Assembly (NCBI RefSeq): GCF_018070025.1
Contig: NZ_JAGPYQ010000001.1
Location: 744,001-808,000 of the forward strand
Length of the DNA stretch: 64,000 bases
Direction of reading: 5' to 3'
Source of the DNA: Streptomyces liliiviolaceus
Lineage (GTDB): Bacteria > Actinomycetota > Actinomycetes > Streptomycetales > Streptomycetaceae
A program made the translations under genes and the position numbers. Positions 1 through 9,700 of the stretch are shown here, in pieces. Numbering within the stretch: the stretch's first letter is position 1; each line of letters begins with the position of its first letter. A model generated the notes under the pieces. The model was not told the origin of the DNA and did no database searches. It was given only the letters and a program-made list of their open reading frames with translations.

Positions 1-353
1 TCGCCGAGGAGTTCGGCGCCGTGCGGGCGCAGGCGGGCGACCGTGTCCTTGATGTCGTCGACGGCGAACATCACGCGGTGCGTGCCCAGGATGTTGTGCG
101 GCTGGTTGCGCGGCCCGGCGCCGGTCGCCGCCGGGCTGCGGTACTTCGCCAGTTCGAGGCGGCTGTGGCCGTCCGGGGTCCGGACCATCGCGATGTCGCA
201 GCTGACGCCGTCGAGTCCGGTGCACTGGTCGGCGACGAGTCCCTCGACCCGCGCCCTGCCCTCCAGCTCCATACCGAGTTCCACGAAGTACGCGATGGCG
301 GCATCCAAGTCCTCGACGACGATGCCGACGTTGTCCATCCGCTGAATCGCCAT
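1..353 (-). CDS. VOC (glyoxalase/bleomycin resistance fold) protein, partial
   Basis: The reading frame starts with ATG at 353 and runs off the left edge, so only about 117 N-terminal residues are visible. They show the VOC pattern: an opening strand and helix (MDNVGIVVEDLDAAIAYFVE), a glutamate-rich turn, the strand 'VRTPDGHSRLELAKY', and the start of the second module ('HRVMFAVDDIKDTVARL'). VOC proteins are metal-dependent isomerases, dioxygenases or drug-binding proteins; the substrate cannot be named from this fragment. The gene stands alone, with the next gene about 100 bp away on the same strand. Confidence 0.85.
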   Translation of the reverse strand, partial: MAIQRMDNVGIVVEDLDAAIAYFVELGMELEGRARVEGLVADQCTGLDGVSCDIAMVRTPDGHSRLELAKYRSPAATGAGPRNQPHNILGTHRVMFAVDDIKDTVARLRPHGAELLG

Positions 354-459
354 GACGATCTCTCCTTCTACGTCGTGCGGCCGGTGATGGCCGCTGTCGT
401 CTCCGGGACGGGGACGGAGCCGGTGCCGCGTCCTCGACATCCGCGGACCGTCGGACCGC

Positions 460-822
460 TCACAGATGCCGACCGCGGTACCGGGTCGACGTGGGCGAGC
501 CGTTCCCCGTGCGGCGGCGCTGCCTCGCGTGACGACGTAGACGCACGACGAGGTACGCCACCACCGACGCCGGTACGAGCCGGCCGGCCAGCCAGACGAA
601 ACGGTCCTCCGTGTACGACCAGGTCGTCGCCGCCTGCCAGCCGTGGGGCAGGCCCATCAGGAGAACTGAGGCGGCCAGGCACAGAGCCGTCGAGGCCAGT
701 ACCCCGAGGGCCAGGTACGCGGCGAGCTCGGTCCACCATGTCCTGCCGATGGCCCTGCCCATGGCCTTGCTGATGGCCTCGCTGACGGTCGTGCTGATCG
801 TCCTGCCGGTGCGCTCTCTCAT
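460..822 (-). CDS. Small two-helix membrane protein, function unknown
   Basis: A protein of about 120 residues. I chose the ATG at 822 because a purine-rich GGGGGACTGGGTGGG stretch precedes it; the open frame extends further upstream but reads as arginine-rich noise there. A basic N-terminus is followed by a hydrophobic helix (about residues 28-53, 'LAAYLALGVLASTALCLAAS') and a second one near residues 77-96, then an Arg-rich tail that should lie in the cytoplasm. I do not recognise a family. It is divergent from the PH-domain gene. Confidence 0.5.
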   Translation of the reverse strand: MRERTGRTISTTVSEAISKAMGRAIGRTWWTELAAYLALGVLASTALCLAASVLLMGLPHGWQAATTWSYTEDRFVWLAGRLVPASVVAYLVVRLRRHARQRRRTGNGSPTSTRYRGRHL

Positions 823-979
823 CCCACCCAGTCCCCCGCCGCCGCCACGTTGCCGACCCCGTCCCGTCCGAGGCCGCCTCAGCACCTCGCTTGCCAGGCA
901 CGGTATCGGCATGAAACCGCAGACGGCGGACATCGGGCCCCGCCGCCCACCCCGATCCGCGGCACAGGCGGTCGCGTTC

Positions 980-1009
980 CCAGGCTGTCGCGCCCTTGCG
1001 ACAGCCTGG
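980..1009. promoter_or_regulatory. Perfect 12-bp inverted repeat between divergent genes
   Basis: CCAGGCTGTCGC, a 6-nt spacer, then GCGACAGCCTGG. It lies between the divergent starts at 822 and 1082, about 73 bp upstream of the PH-domain gene. Its place between two 5' ends argues for an operator or a 5'-leader hairpin rather than a terminator. Confidence 0.5.
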
Positions 1010-1081
1010 AAACAGAGCATTGCCCCGCATGGGTCCCGGTGCGAGGATCTTGGGACTTCACGCATCCCATGGGGGTTTGTC

Positions 1082-1447
1082 ATGGCGCTGTTCGGAAACG
1101 CGCACACCGTCGATCCGGCGAAGGCCCAGAACGACTACGCGCGACTGCTGGGGCAGAACGAGCAGGTGTACGCCGCCTTCCAGCTGATCCGCGACACCAT
1201 CCTCTTCACCGACCGCCGTCTCATCCTGGTCGACAAGCAGGGCATCACCGGCAAGAAGACGGAGTACCACTCCGTTCCGTACCGCAGCATCACGCACTTC
1301 GCCGTCGAGACCGCCGGGACCTTCGACCTCGACGCCGAGCTGAAGATCTGGATCTCCGGTACGCCCACGCCCATCGAGAAGACCTTCACCAAGGGCGTCG
1401 ACATCTACGAAGTCCAGGCGATCCTCACCCAGTTCGTCGCCCGATAG
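1082..1447 (+). CDS. PH-domain protein (bacterial bPH type)
   Basis: 121 residues, ATG start. The body is a bacterial pleckstrin-homology fold: 'QVYAAFQLIRDTILFTDRRLILVDKQ', then 'YHSVPYRSITHFAVETAGTFDLDAELKIWISG', and a C-terminal helix ending 'VQAILTQFVAR'. Such small soluble proteins occur widely in bacteria; the ligand is usually unknown. The last 23 nt overlap the end of the convergent MFS gene, so the two share a 3' region. Confidence 0.85.
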   Translation: MALFGNAHTVDPAKAQNDYARLLGQNEQVYAAFQLIRDTILFTDRRLILVDKQGITGKKTEYHSVPYRSITHFAVETAGTFDLDAELKIWISGTPTPIEKTFTKGVDIYEVQAILTQFVAR

Positions 1448-2642
1448 GCGCACTGGAAAGAGCCGGGGACGGCGGCCGTACGGGCTTCAGGCCCCGGGCC
1501 AGCAGCAGCGTGACCGTGATCGACGCGGCCGCCGTCGCCGCCATCGCCGTCGCCGGTGACGTCAGTTGGGCCGCCGTGCCCGCCAGTGCCGCGCCCACGC
1601 CCTGCGTCGCCAGCATCCCGGACGAGTGCAACCCCAGCGCGTGGCCCGCCAGTTCGGGCGGGGTCACGGCCATGAGGCGTTCCTGCTGGAGGAGGCTCGC
1701 GCCGAAGCCGACGGATGCCAGCGCGGCGAGCGCCGCGGCCAGGGACGGGCGCGGGTGCAGGGCGAAGAGGAGATACGGGGCCGCCAGCAGCAGGAGCAGC
1801 GGTACGCCCAGGCGGCGGCGCAGGGCCGGTCCGGCGAGGCGGGCCACCGTCACGTCCCCGACCAGCATGCCCAGCGCCGCGCACGCGAAGAGCAGGCCCG
1901 CGTGCCCGGGAGCGTACGGGACGTAGAGGGACTCGCAGCCGACGATCAGGCCGTTGGGGATCCACAGGGCCAGGTAGAGGTGGCGGCGGGGGGACGGGGC
2001 GAGCAGCGTTCTGTTCGTGTGCCAGGTCGTGCGGATCGACGGGCGGCCCGTCGCTCTCGGCGGGCGGGGGGTCAGGGCGCAGCGGGCCACCGCCGCGGCC
2101 GTCGCGTACAGGGCCGCCGCCGTGAGCAGGGTGCCGCGCGGGGACAGGAGCGTGATGAGGACGCCTCCGGTGGCGTAACCCGTGATCTGGGTGATCCCGT
2201 TCGCCATGTTGAAGACCGAACGCCCCACGATGTACGCGTCCTTGGGCAGGATCTCGTTCAGCAGGCCCCAGCGGACACCTCCGCCGAGTGAGGCCACCAG
2301 GCCGAGGGCGAGGATCAGTGCGAAGACCGTCCAGAGCCTCCAGAAGGGGGCGGGGAGCGCCAGGAGTGCCGTACCCGCCGCGAACGCCAGCGCCGTGCCC
2401 GTCATCGTGGCGCGCGGTGGCAGCCGGTCGGCCGCCGACAGGAGCGTGGTCGCGCCCAGGACCTGGGCGAGCGAGGGCCCGAACATGCTCAGGGCCGACA
2501 GGAGGGGTGAGTCCGTGGCCCGGTAGACCAGCGTGCCGAGCGCGAGTCCGCTCATCGTCTGCGCCGCCACCTGCGCCGAGGAGGCCAGGAAGAGGGGTGT
2601 GAACTCCGGGGTGCGGAAGAGGGACCGGTACGTCGTTGGCAT
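1425..2642 (-). CDS. MFS transporter
   Basis: 405 residues from the ATG at 2642. The N-terminus (TYRSLFRTPEFTPLFLASSA) followed by about 10-12 hydrophobic segments is typical of proton-coupled drug-efflux MFS proteins. A central basic loop (around residues 195-225) separates the two halves. The divergent ArsR-type gene, with a palindrome between the two, suggests that the exporter is its target. The substrate is unknown. Confidence 0.85.
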   Translation of the reverse strand: MPTTYRSLFRTPEFTPLFLASSAQVAAQTMSGLALGTLVYRATDSPLLSALSMFGPSLAQVLGATTLLSAADRLPPRATMTGTALAFAAGTALLALPAPFWRLWTVFALILALGLVASLGGGVRWGLLNEILPKDAYIVGRSVFNMANGITQITGYATGGVLITLLSPRGTLLTAAALYATAAAVARCALTPRPPRATGRPSIRTTWHTNRTLLAPSPRRHLYLALWIPNGLIVGCESLYVPYAPGHAGLLFACAALGMLVGDVTVARLAGPALRRRLGVPLLLLLAAPYLLFALHPRPSLAAALAALASVGFGASLLQQERLMAVTPPELAGHALGLHSSGMLATQGVGAALAGTAAQLTSPATAMAATAAASITVTLLLARGLKPVRPPSPALSSAPIGRRTG

Positions 2643-2681
2643 GCGCCGGAGTTTCGGGCCCCCGCCGGGGCGACCGTTAGT

Positions 2682-2701
2682 GTTTCGCGTCTGTGCGAAA
2701 C
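2682..2701. promoter_or_regulatory. Operator-like palindrome in the MFS/ArsR divergent promoter region
   Basis: GTTTCGC, 6 nt, GCGAAAC: a perfect 7-bp inverted repeat in the 81-bp gap between the MFS and ArsR starts. It is placed where a winged-helix regulator could control both genes. Confidence 0.5.
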
Positions 2702-2723
2702 GACCACGAACCGGGAGGCGGAA

Positions 2724-3794
2724 ATGGGCTGGTGGCAGGTCAGTGCCGACACCCTCGCCGGCAGCCGTTTCGTGCTCTCGCCGCTCGCCGAGACCTTCGC
2801 CTGTCTGAAGGCCCTGCACACCCGCGGCGCCGCGCATCCCGGCGAGCGCGACTGGCTGAACGCCCATCTGCCCGTCTATGAGGGGTGGTTGGCGTCCGAT
2901 CCCGTCACCGCCGCTCTCGTCCGGGCCGGGTTCGGACGGGAGTGGATCGCCGACTTCCTCACGCCCACCCCGCGTGGCGACGAGGACTTCGCCACGGAGG
3001 TCGCCCGGGTGCGCGGGGCCTCCCCGGAAGCCGCCCGCGCCCATCTCGCCGTCGCCCTGCGCGGTCCGCTCCCCGCGATCCTCCGGGACCGCGACGACCT
3101 TCCCGAACGCGCCGCGGACCTGCTCACCCAGGTCTGGACCGAGGCCGTACGCCCCGACTGGCACCGCCGCCGGCTCGTGCTCGAAGCGGATGTCGTGGCC
3201 CGCACCGCCCGGCTGAGCCAGGAGGGCTGGGCGTCCGCGCTCGGGACCATGCGGCCGGGGATGCGCTGGCTCGGCGAGAACCGGCTGCAGGTCAATCTGC
3301 ACGAGTACCCGCCCCGCGAGATCTCCGGCGCCCGGATCGTCTTCGTACCGGTGACTCCGCAGCGGCACGGGTGGGTGTCGTGGGAGGAGTCGCACCCGGA
3401 CTCGGCCCCGGGCCGGTACGGGGTCGTGTACCCCTGCTCGGGTGTGCTGGCACAGACCGGCCGGCAAGGGTCCGCGTCCTCGCACGGGGCCGCGCCCTCC
3501 CCCGTCGCCGTTCCGGACAGTCTCGCCCGGCTGCTCGGTGGCGCTCGGGCCCGTGTGCTCGTCCTGCTCGGCTCCCCCATGAGTACGAGCCAGCTGGTCG
3601 CCGTCACCGGGCAGGGGCTCGGCTCCGTCGGCCGTCATCTGAGACTGCTGCTCGACGCGCGTCTGGTGGGGCGGCGGCGCTCGGGGCGGTCGGTCCTCTA
3701 CTACCGGACGGCCGAAGGCGATGTGCTCGTCGGGGCCCAGAACTCAGGGCGTGGGGCGCAGGGTGCCGAACCGGTCTCCGCGCAGCGGAGTTAG
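2724..3794 (+). CDS. ArsR-family winged-helix regulator with large N-terminal domain (DUF5937-like)
   Basis: 356 residues, ATG at 2724 behind GGGAGGCGGAA. The first roughly 160 residues form an Arg/Asp-rich sensor domain ('SRFVLSPLAETFACLKAL'). The C-terminus (about residues 255-335) holds an ArsR-type winged helix: 'LLGGARARVLVLLGSPMSTS' for the first helices, 'VGRHLRLLLDARLVGRRRSG' for the recognition helix and wing, then 'RSVLYYRTAEGD'. I see no clear metal-binding cysteine pair, so metal sensing is doubtful. It is divergent from the MFS exporter, its most likely target, and 9 bp upstream of the glutathione peroxidase gene, which may be cotranscribed. Confidence 0.8.
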   Translation: MGWWQVSADTLAGSRFVLSPLAETFACLKALHTRGAAHPGERDWLNAHLPVYEGWLASDPVTAALVRAGFGREWIADFLTPTPRGDEDFATEVARVRGASPEAARAHLAVALRGPLPAILRDRDDLPERAADLLTQVWTEAVRPDWHRRRLVLEADVVARTARLSQEGWASALGTMRPGMRWLGENRLQVNLHEYPPREISGARIVFVPVTPQRHGWVSWEESHPDSAPGRYGVVYPCSGVLAQTGRQGSASSHGAAPSPVAVPDSLARLLGGARARVLVLLGSPMSTSQLVAVTGQGLGSVGRHLRLLLDARLVGRRRSGRSVLYYRTAEGDVLVGAQNSGRGAQGAEPVSAQRS

Positions 3795-3803
3795 CATCCG
3801 CTC

Positions 3804-4331
3804 ATGACTACTGACAACGCCTCCGCCTCCTCCGCCGCTTCCGGCGCCTCCGCTCTCGACGTCGACATCGATGCGCTGCAGGGCGGTTCCGCGGATCTCG
3901 GCCAGTACAAGGGCCGGGCCGTGCTCATCGTCAACGTGGCGTCCAAGTGCGGCCTCACCCCGCAGTACGCGGGTCTGGAGCGGCTGCAGGAGCGGTACGC
4001 GGCGCAGGGCTTCACCGTGCTCGGGGTGCCGTGCAACCAGTTCATGGGCCAGGAGCCCGGCTCGTCCGAGGAGATCGCGGAGTTCTGCTCGGCGACGTAC
4101 GGCGTGACCTTCCCGATGACCGAGAAGGTCGACGTCAACGGGGACGCCCGGCACACCCTCTACCAGCGGCTCACCGGCTTCGCGGACGGCGAGGGGCACA
4201 GCGGCGACATCCGCTGGAACTTCGAGAAGTTCCTGATCGGCCGGGACGGCGCGGTCGTCGCCCGCTTCTCGCCGCAGACCGAGCCGGAGTCCGCGGAGGT
4301 CGTGTCCGCGGTCGAGGCCCACATCGGCTGA
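3804..4331 (+). CDS. Glutathione peroxidase family protein
   Basis: 175 residues, the usual length. It contains the peroxidatic cysteine motif 'NVASKCGLTPQY' (Cys49), the 'GVPCNQF' motif with the conserved Gln, and 'RWNFEKFLIGRDG' with the catalytic Trp/Asn. Bacterial members with Cys instead of selenocysteine reduce hydroperoxides, generally using thioredoxin; Streptomyces uses mycothiol and lacks glutathione, so the name is historical. An Ala/Ser-rich N-terminal tail of about 15 residues precedes the fold. It follows the ArsR-type gene by 9 bp. Confidence 0.93.
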   Translation: MTTDNASASSAASGASALDVDIDALQGGSADLGQYKGRAVLIVNVASKCGLTPQYAGLERLQERYAAQGFTVLGVPCNQFMGQEPGSSEEIAEFCSATYGVTFPMTEKVDVNGDARHTLYQRLTGFADGEGHSGDIRWNFEKFLIGRDGAVVARFSPQTEPESAEVVSAVEAHIG

Positions 4332-4365
4332 GCGCCGGTCCACCTCGGCGCCCCGGCGGCGCGCG

Positions 4366-6549
4366 CTACTCCTCGCTGCCGCGGACCTCTTCCCGCAGCT
4401 CCTCGGGGCATCCCGTGCCCCGGGGCAGCTGGTAGGGCGCCGCGAGACGGTACGTGCCGGCCCTGGGCGCCAGCAGTTCCGTCCACTGATCGCCCTGGGC
4501 GTCCTCCTCGGTCTCCATCAGGCAGCCGTTGACGTTGTCGTACGTCTTCGGCGCCCCGTCCTCCCGCTGCTTGGACTCCTCGGTCTCCTGCGGGGGCTTC
4601 ACGCTCTTGCCCTCCGCGTCGACGAGTCCGAGCCACGGCGAGTACGGGATCCGGATGAGCACGCGGCCCGCCCGTTTCACCTCCAGGGTCAGCTCCCCCT
4701 GCTCGGCACGGTCGACGACCGCGGGCGGGTCGGCCATCGGCATGGGGTCGGTGACCTCGAAGAGCTGCCAGTTGGCGTCGCCCCAGACCTGCTTCAGGTA
4801 CGGCATCCCGCGCTGGACCAGTTCGCGCTCGCGCTCGCCGCCGTCGCCGTCGGGCTCGCCCTTGGGGAGGACGACGTAGTGGACGGCCCAGCGCTGCAGC
4901 CACTCGTGGTAGTTCGCGGAGTTGAGGGTGTCGTCGTAGAAGAGGGGGTTGCGCTCCATGTCCGCCTGCCGGTTCCAGCCGCGGGCGAGGTTGACGTACG
5001 GGGCGAGGGCGGACGCCTCGCGGTGCGAGCGGGCCGGTACGACCTCGACACGGCCCTTCTCGGCGCCGGCCACCTGGAGCTGGTTGACGAGGGGGGCCAG
5101 TTCGCGGGCCCAGGACGCGGCGGGCGTGGTGTGCACGATGTCGTCGACGGCCTTGAAGGCGATCCAGCCGTTCACCGTCACGAAGGCCAGCAGGATCGCG
5201 TACCACTTGCGTGAGCGCGGCACCGTGAAGGGCAGCGCGGCGATCAGCGTGACCCCGCCCAGCAGCATCGGCAGCCGGCTGATGTTGGAGCCGATCTGCG
5301 AGTTGATCAGCCAGACGAGGACGACGGCCAGGCCGTACACCGCCGACGTGATCCGGACCGTCTTCCACTCCTTGGGGACGAGGAGGAAGGCGCAGGCCGC
5401 GGTCGCGAACGGCAGCAGGACCGACCCGAACATCATCGGCTGCGTACCGGAGAACGGGAACATCCAGGCCGAGACGCCCACGACCGCGGCGGGCGCGAGG
5501 CCCAGCGCCCACGCTCCCGGGCGTCGCTTCTGGAGGAACAGCGCGACGGCGACGAAGCCGACGAAGAGGCCGGCCACCGGGGACGCGGCGGTCGCCGCCG
5601 CGGCGAGCGGGGCGGCGCACAGGGCCTTGGCCCAGCGCTTGTAGCGCCAGCGGTACGGCCAGCAGAAGACGACGGCGGCGGCGCCGAGCGCGAAGACCAT
5701 GCCGAGGCCGAAGGTCACGCGGCCCGAGATCGCGTTGCACAGGAGCGCGAACACTCCGGCCGCCGCCGCGGCCACGGGGTTGCGGACGGCCCGGCTGCGC
5801 ATCAGCACCAGCATGAGCAGTCCGGCGGAGAGCGTCCCCGCGACCATCATCGTCGTCCGCACACCGAGCACGGCCATCAGATACGGGGACACCACGCTGT
5901 ACGACACGGGGTGCATGCCGCCGTACCAGGCGAGGTTGTACGCGGACCCGGGGTTCCGCCCCACGAACTCCGCCCACGCGTCCTGCGCCGCGAGGTCGCC
6001 CCCACTGTTCGCGAACGTGAAGAACCAGATGATGTGGAGCACACCGGAGAGGGCCGTGGCGAGGATCGCGGGGTGCCGGAGGAAGCGGTGCAGTCGGGTG
6101 TCTTCGCGGCCACGGGGGCCCGCGTCGGCGCCGTCGGCCGGGCTCGTGTCGGTGTCGTCGGCCGGGTCGGCGCCGGGGGCCGGCTTGAGGTCCGGCTTGA
6201 GGTCCGGTTTGGGGTCGGCTTCGGGGGTCGGATCGGCGGCAGGAGCGGGTCCGGGGGCGCTGTCACGCCCGGGGTCGGTGGGGCTCGCCGCCGTGTCGGG
6301 GACGTCCTCCGCGCCGGGGGTCTCCGTCGCGCCGGAGCTCTCCGTCGCGTCAGGTGACGGTTCGGTCGCGCCGCCGGGGCTCCCGGCCGTTTCGGGGCTC
6401 TCCGTCATGCCGGGGATCTCCACCGTGCCCGGTGGCGGTCCTGCCACGTTGTCGGGGGGCTCGACGTGCCGCGTGCGCACGCTTATTCGCGGGCCGGCCT
6501 CTCGGCCCGGCTCGGCGTCGTCGGCATGCGTCGGCTCCGCTGTCGCCAC
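4366..6549 (-). CDS. Large polytopic membrane protein (GT-C-like), N-terminal disordered region
   Basis: 727 residues from a GTG at 6549. Residues 1-150 are low-complexity Pro/Glu/Asp/Thr sequence with 'PDLKPDLKP'-type repeats. Residues about 160-460 hold some ten hydrophobic helices ('GVLHIIWFFTFANSGGDLAAQD' onward). The last 260 residues are a soluble, probably extracytoplasmic domain ('NPLFYDDTLNSANYHEWLQR'). The mix of a multi-TM core with an acidic loop after the first TM ('GGDLAAQDAWAEFVGRNPGS') resembles GT-C-fold enzymes that use polyprenyl-linked sugars, but I cannot confirm catalysis. Database records often label such proteins 'MFS transporter', which the topology does not support well. 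The true start could be further downstream. Confidence 0.65.
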   Translation of the reverse strand: MATAEPTHADDAEPGREAGPRISVRTRHVEPPDNVAGPPPGTVEIPGMTESPETAGSPGGATEPSPDATESSGATETPGAEDVPDTAASPTDPGRDSAPGPAPAADPTPEADPKPDLKPDLKPAPGADPADDTDTSPADGADAGPRGREDTRLHRFLRHPAILATALSGVLHIIWFFTFANSGGDLAAQDAWAEFVGRNPGSAYNLAWYGGMHPVSYSVVSPYLMAVLGVRTTMMVAGTLSAGLLMLVLMRSRAVRNPVAAAAAGVFALLCNAISGRVTFGLGMVFALGAAAVVFCWPYRWRYKRWAKALCAAPLAAAATAASPVAGLFVGFVAVALFLQKRRPGAWALGLAPAAVVGVSAWMFPFSGTQPMMFGSVLLPFATAACAFLLVPKEWKTVRITSAVYGLAVVLVWLINSQIGSNISRLPMLLGGVTLIAALPFTVPRSRKWYAILLAFVTVNGWIAFKAVDDIVHTTPAASWARELAPLVNQLQVAGAEKGRVEVVPARSHREASALAPYVNLARGWNRQADMERNPLFYDDTLNSANYHEWLQRWAVHYVVLPKGEPDGDGGERERELVQRGMPYLKQVWGDANWQLFEVTDPMPMADPPAVVDRAEQGELTLEVKRAGRVLIRIPYSPWLGLVDAEGKSVKPPQETEESKQREDGAPKTYDNVNGCLMETEEDAQGDQWTELLAPRAGTYRLAAPYQLPRGTGCPEELREEVRGSEE

Positions 6550-6634
6550 GTGCTGGCACTCCCGTGTCCCGTTGTTCCGCTCTCGGCGGGGCCCCGCGGC
6601 GGGCGGCCTTGCCCCATCCTGGCGACGCTAGCAC

Positions 6635-6681
6635 GCACCCCGCCGCGGAGCTCCTGGGTGGTGCTCCGTCGGGCGGGGTGC
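6635..6681. terminator. Large nested GC hairpin
   Basis: GCACCCCGCC (6635-6644) pairs with GGCGGGGTGC (6672-6681), with an inner GGAGC/GCTCC stem. It lies between the carboxypeptidase gene and the downstream membrane-protein gene on the minus strand. It could end transcription or attenuate read-through. Confidence 0.5.
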
Positions 6682-6722
6682 GGTCGGTTCTTCTGTTTGT
6701 CGGGTCTTCCGCTCTTTGCGGG

Positions 6723-6746
6723 CGTACGTCCCCGTGAGGACGTACG
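6723..6746 (-). terminator. Hairpin just after the carboxypeptidase stop
   Basis: CGTACGTCC, 6-nt loop, GGACGTACG: a perfect 9-bp stem within 6-29 nt of the stop codon at 6752. It acts most likely as terminator or 3'-end stabiliser. Confidence 0.6.
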
Positions 6747-6751
6747 TTCCG

Positions 6752-9700
6752 TCAGGCGACCCGGGTCAGCTTGGCGCCGAATCCCGGTTCGCTGAGATCC
6801 GACTGGAGCGCGACCGGAACCTCGACCGCGTCGCCCGTACCGTCACCGACGCTGAGCGAGCCGACCTTGGTTCCCGCCTTCGCCTCGTGCGGGATGTCTC
6901 CCTCGTCCAGCTTCAGCTTGACCGTCTGTCCGGCCCAGCCCACCGCGGAGACGTCCTTCGTGGCGACGACCGGCGTCCGACCACCGAGCCCGTCGTCCAC
7001 GTACCCGACGACGTCACCCTTCTTGAGGATCTTCTGCGAGGTCAGCGCCTCCTGGGCGGCGATCATCGCCTCCTTGCTGACCGCGTTGACCGTGTCGATG
7101 ATCGGCGGCGTGTGCTGGCCGAGGACCGCGCCGACGACGATGACGTTCTCACCGCCGACCTCCTGGGTGGCGGCGAAGAGCAGGTTGCCGCCGGCCTTGG
7201 TGGTGGAGCCGGTCTTGATGCCGATGGCGTTGTTGTACGGCACGAGGCGGTTGTAGTTGTCCCACTTCTTGCCGGACGGGTCCACCCAGGTCGGCAGCTT
7301 GGTGATGTCGACCAGGGCCTTGATGTCCACCAGCTCGTTGCCGAGCTTCACCTGGTCCTCGGCGGTGGAGACGGTGGTCTCCTTCAGGCCCGAGGGGTCG
7401 GTGTACTTCGTGTTCTTCATCCCCAGGTCCTTGGCGGCGGCGTTCATCTTCTCGACGAACTTCGCCTCGGAACCCGCGTCCCAACGCGCCAGCAACCGCG
7501 CGATGTTGTTCGCGGAGGGGATCATGATGGCCGCGATGGCGTCCTTCTCGGTGAGGGTGTCGCCCTTCTTGACGGTGTTGAGCGTCGACTCGCCCTGCGC
7601 GTCGAAGCCGCCCTCCGTCTCCGCTTTCTTGTCGACGGGGATCTTCGCGCCGTCCGCGCCGGCCTTCAGCGGGTGCTCCTTGAGGATCACGTACGCCGTC
7701 ATGGCCTTGGCGACCGAGCCGATCGCGACGGGCTTCTGCTCCCCGAACGAGTCGACCGTGCCGATGCCGTTGACGTCCATCCAGCCCTGGCCCTCCTCGG
7801 GCCACGGCAGGGAGACCTTGTTGCCCTCGAAGGCGTAGGTCTCGTCCGCGGTCAGCGCGAGGGTGGGGGACGGCAGCGGGCGTACGGCCTGTACGACTGC
7901 AAACACCACGGCCAGCAGGAGCACCAGCGGTGTCCAGATCTTGACCCGGCGCACGATGGTCCGGACCGGGGTCTGGCGGGGCGGCGGGGTGTTCGTCAGC
8001 TCCGCCAGCAGGTCCAGCGGGGGCCTCGGCGGGAGGGGCTGCTGGGTCGTCCGCTCGGGGCCGGCCTGCGGGGCGGCCCCGGCCGGGGCCGACGAGGGCG
8101 AGACGGACGGTCCCGGCGGCGGGACGGCGGGCCTCGCCTTCGGCGGGGCGGGCTCGTCGAGCGGCTTGAGCGCGACGAACTTGCTGGTGCGCTCGGGCGG
8201 GGCCTCGGCCTTGGACGCCGCCGCCGCTTCGGCCCCGGACTCGGCGGCCGACTTGCCATCGGTCTTCGGGGCGGCGCCCTTGTCCGACTCGGCACCCTTG
8301 CCGGGCTCGGCATCCTTGCCCATCTCGGTCGCCTTGCCCGGTCCGGCGTCCGGCTTGCCGCCGCCCAGCTTGAGCATGGTCGTGGGCTGATCCACCGCCG
8401 GAGGCCGCTTGAAGATCGCGGTGGCCTGGTCGACCGCGGGCTCGGGCTTGCCCTCGTCGGACGTGGAGTCCGGCTTCGCGCTGGGAGCAGCGGGACCCGC
8501 GTCGGTGGCGGAGTCCGACTTCGCCGCGGGGCCCGGCTTCCCGACGGAGTCCGGCTTCGCCGGGGTATCCGGCTTCGCGCCGGACTCCGGCTTCGCCGCG
8601 GAGTCCGCGTCGGGACCGGAGTCAGACTCCGACGCGGAGCCCGCGTCCGCGGCGGGAGCCGCACCCAGGGGCGGCTTCGCCGCGGGGGCTTCCGCCTCCG
8701 GGCCGTCCGCCATGCGCTGCACATCGGCCTTCGCATCGGCCTTCGCATCGGCCTTGGCATCGGCCTTGGCATCGGCTTTCGAGCCGACCGTCGGGGCGGC
8801 CTTCGCATCCGCCTTCGTACCGTCGGCGCTCCCGTCGGCCGCGGCGCTCCCCGCGCTCTCACCGGAGGCAGAGGTTCCGCCGCTCGGCGAGGCGTCGGCC
8901 TGCGGCACAGCGCGCTCGGCCGGTGCGTCCGCCTGAGCGGCGCCCTCCGACCCGCTCTTCGCCTCGCCAGCGGCCTCGGCCGCGCTCTCGTCCGCGCCCT
9001 TCGGCTGCGGCTTCGCCGCGTCCCGCGCGGCGCTGTCGGCAGCAGCACCGGCTGCCACGGCCGGTGCATCCTCAGTCGCGGAATCCTCCAGCCCGGAGTC
9101 CGAGTCCGAGCCCGCTGCCGCATCCGCACCGGCGTCCGAGCCCGCTGCCCCAGAGTCGGCGTCGGAGCCGACAGCGGAGTCGGAGTCGGCATCCTGGCCG
9201 GAGCCAGAGCCGGCGCCCGAGCCCACTTCGCCAGAGCCGACACCGGTGTCGACGTCACCGTCGGCGCGGGCGTCGGCGTCACCGCCACCCGCGCGCCGCC
9301 CCGCGCCCCCTTCCGCGCCCGGCGCAGCCGATCCCGCGCCCGGCGCAGCCGATCCCGCGCCCGGCGCAGCCGAATCCGCAGGAGCGCCCTCAGGCGCCTC
9401 CTCGTCCGCCGTGGCGGCCCAGGCCGCCACGGCGGACCGGAGGCGCGCGTCGCCGCCTCCGGCGCCCTTCCCGGCGCCCTCCGCGGAACTCTCCGGCTCC
9501 GCAGAACCGTCACTCCCCAGGGAACTCCCGGCAGCCGGCTCCGCAGCCTCCTCCGCGTCCGCGGAACCCGCGGACGCCGAGCGCGCCGCCTCCGCGGCGC
9601 GCTTCGTCGAGAACACCGCCGTCGCCGTGTCCACCCGGGCAGCCGCCGTCACGGCCTCCCGCGCGACCGCCAGCCGCGGATCCGGAACCGGAACCTTGCT

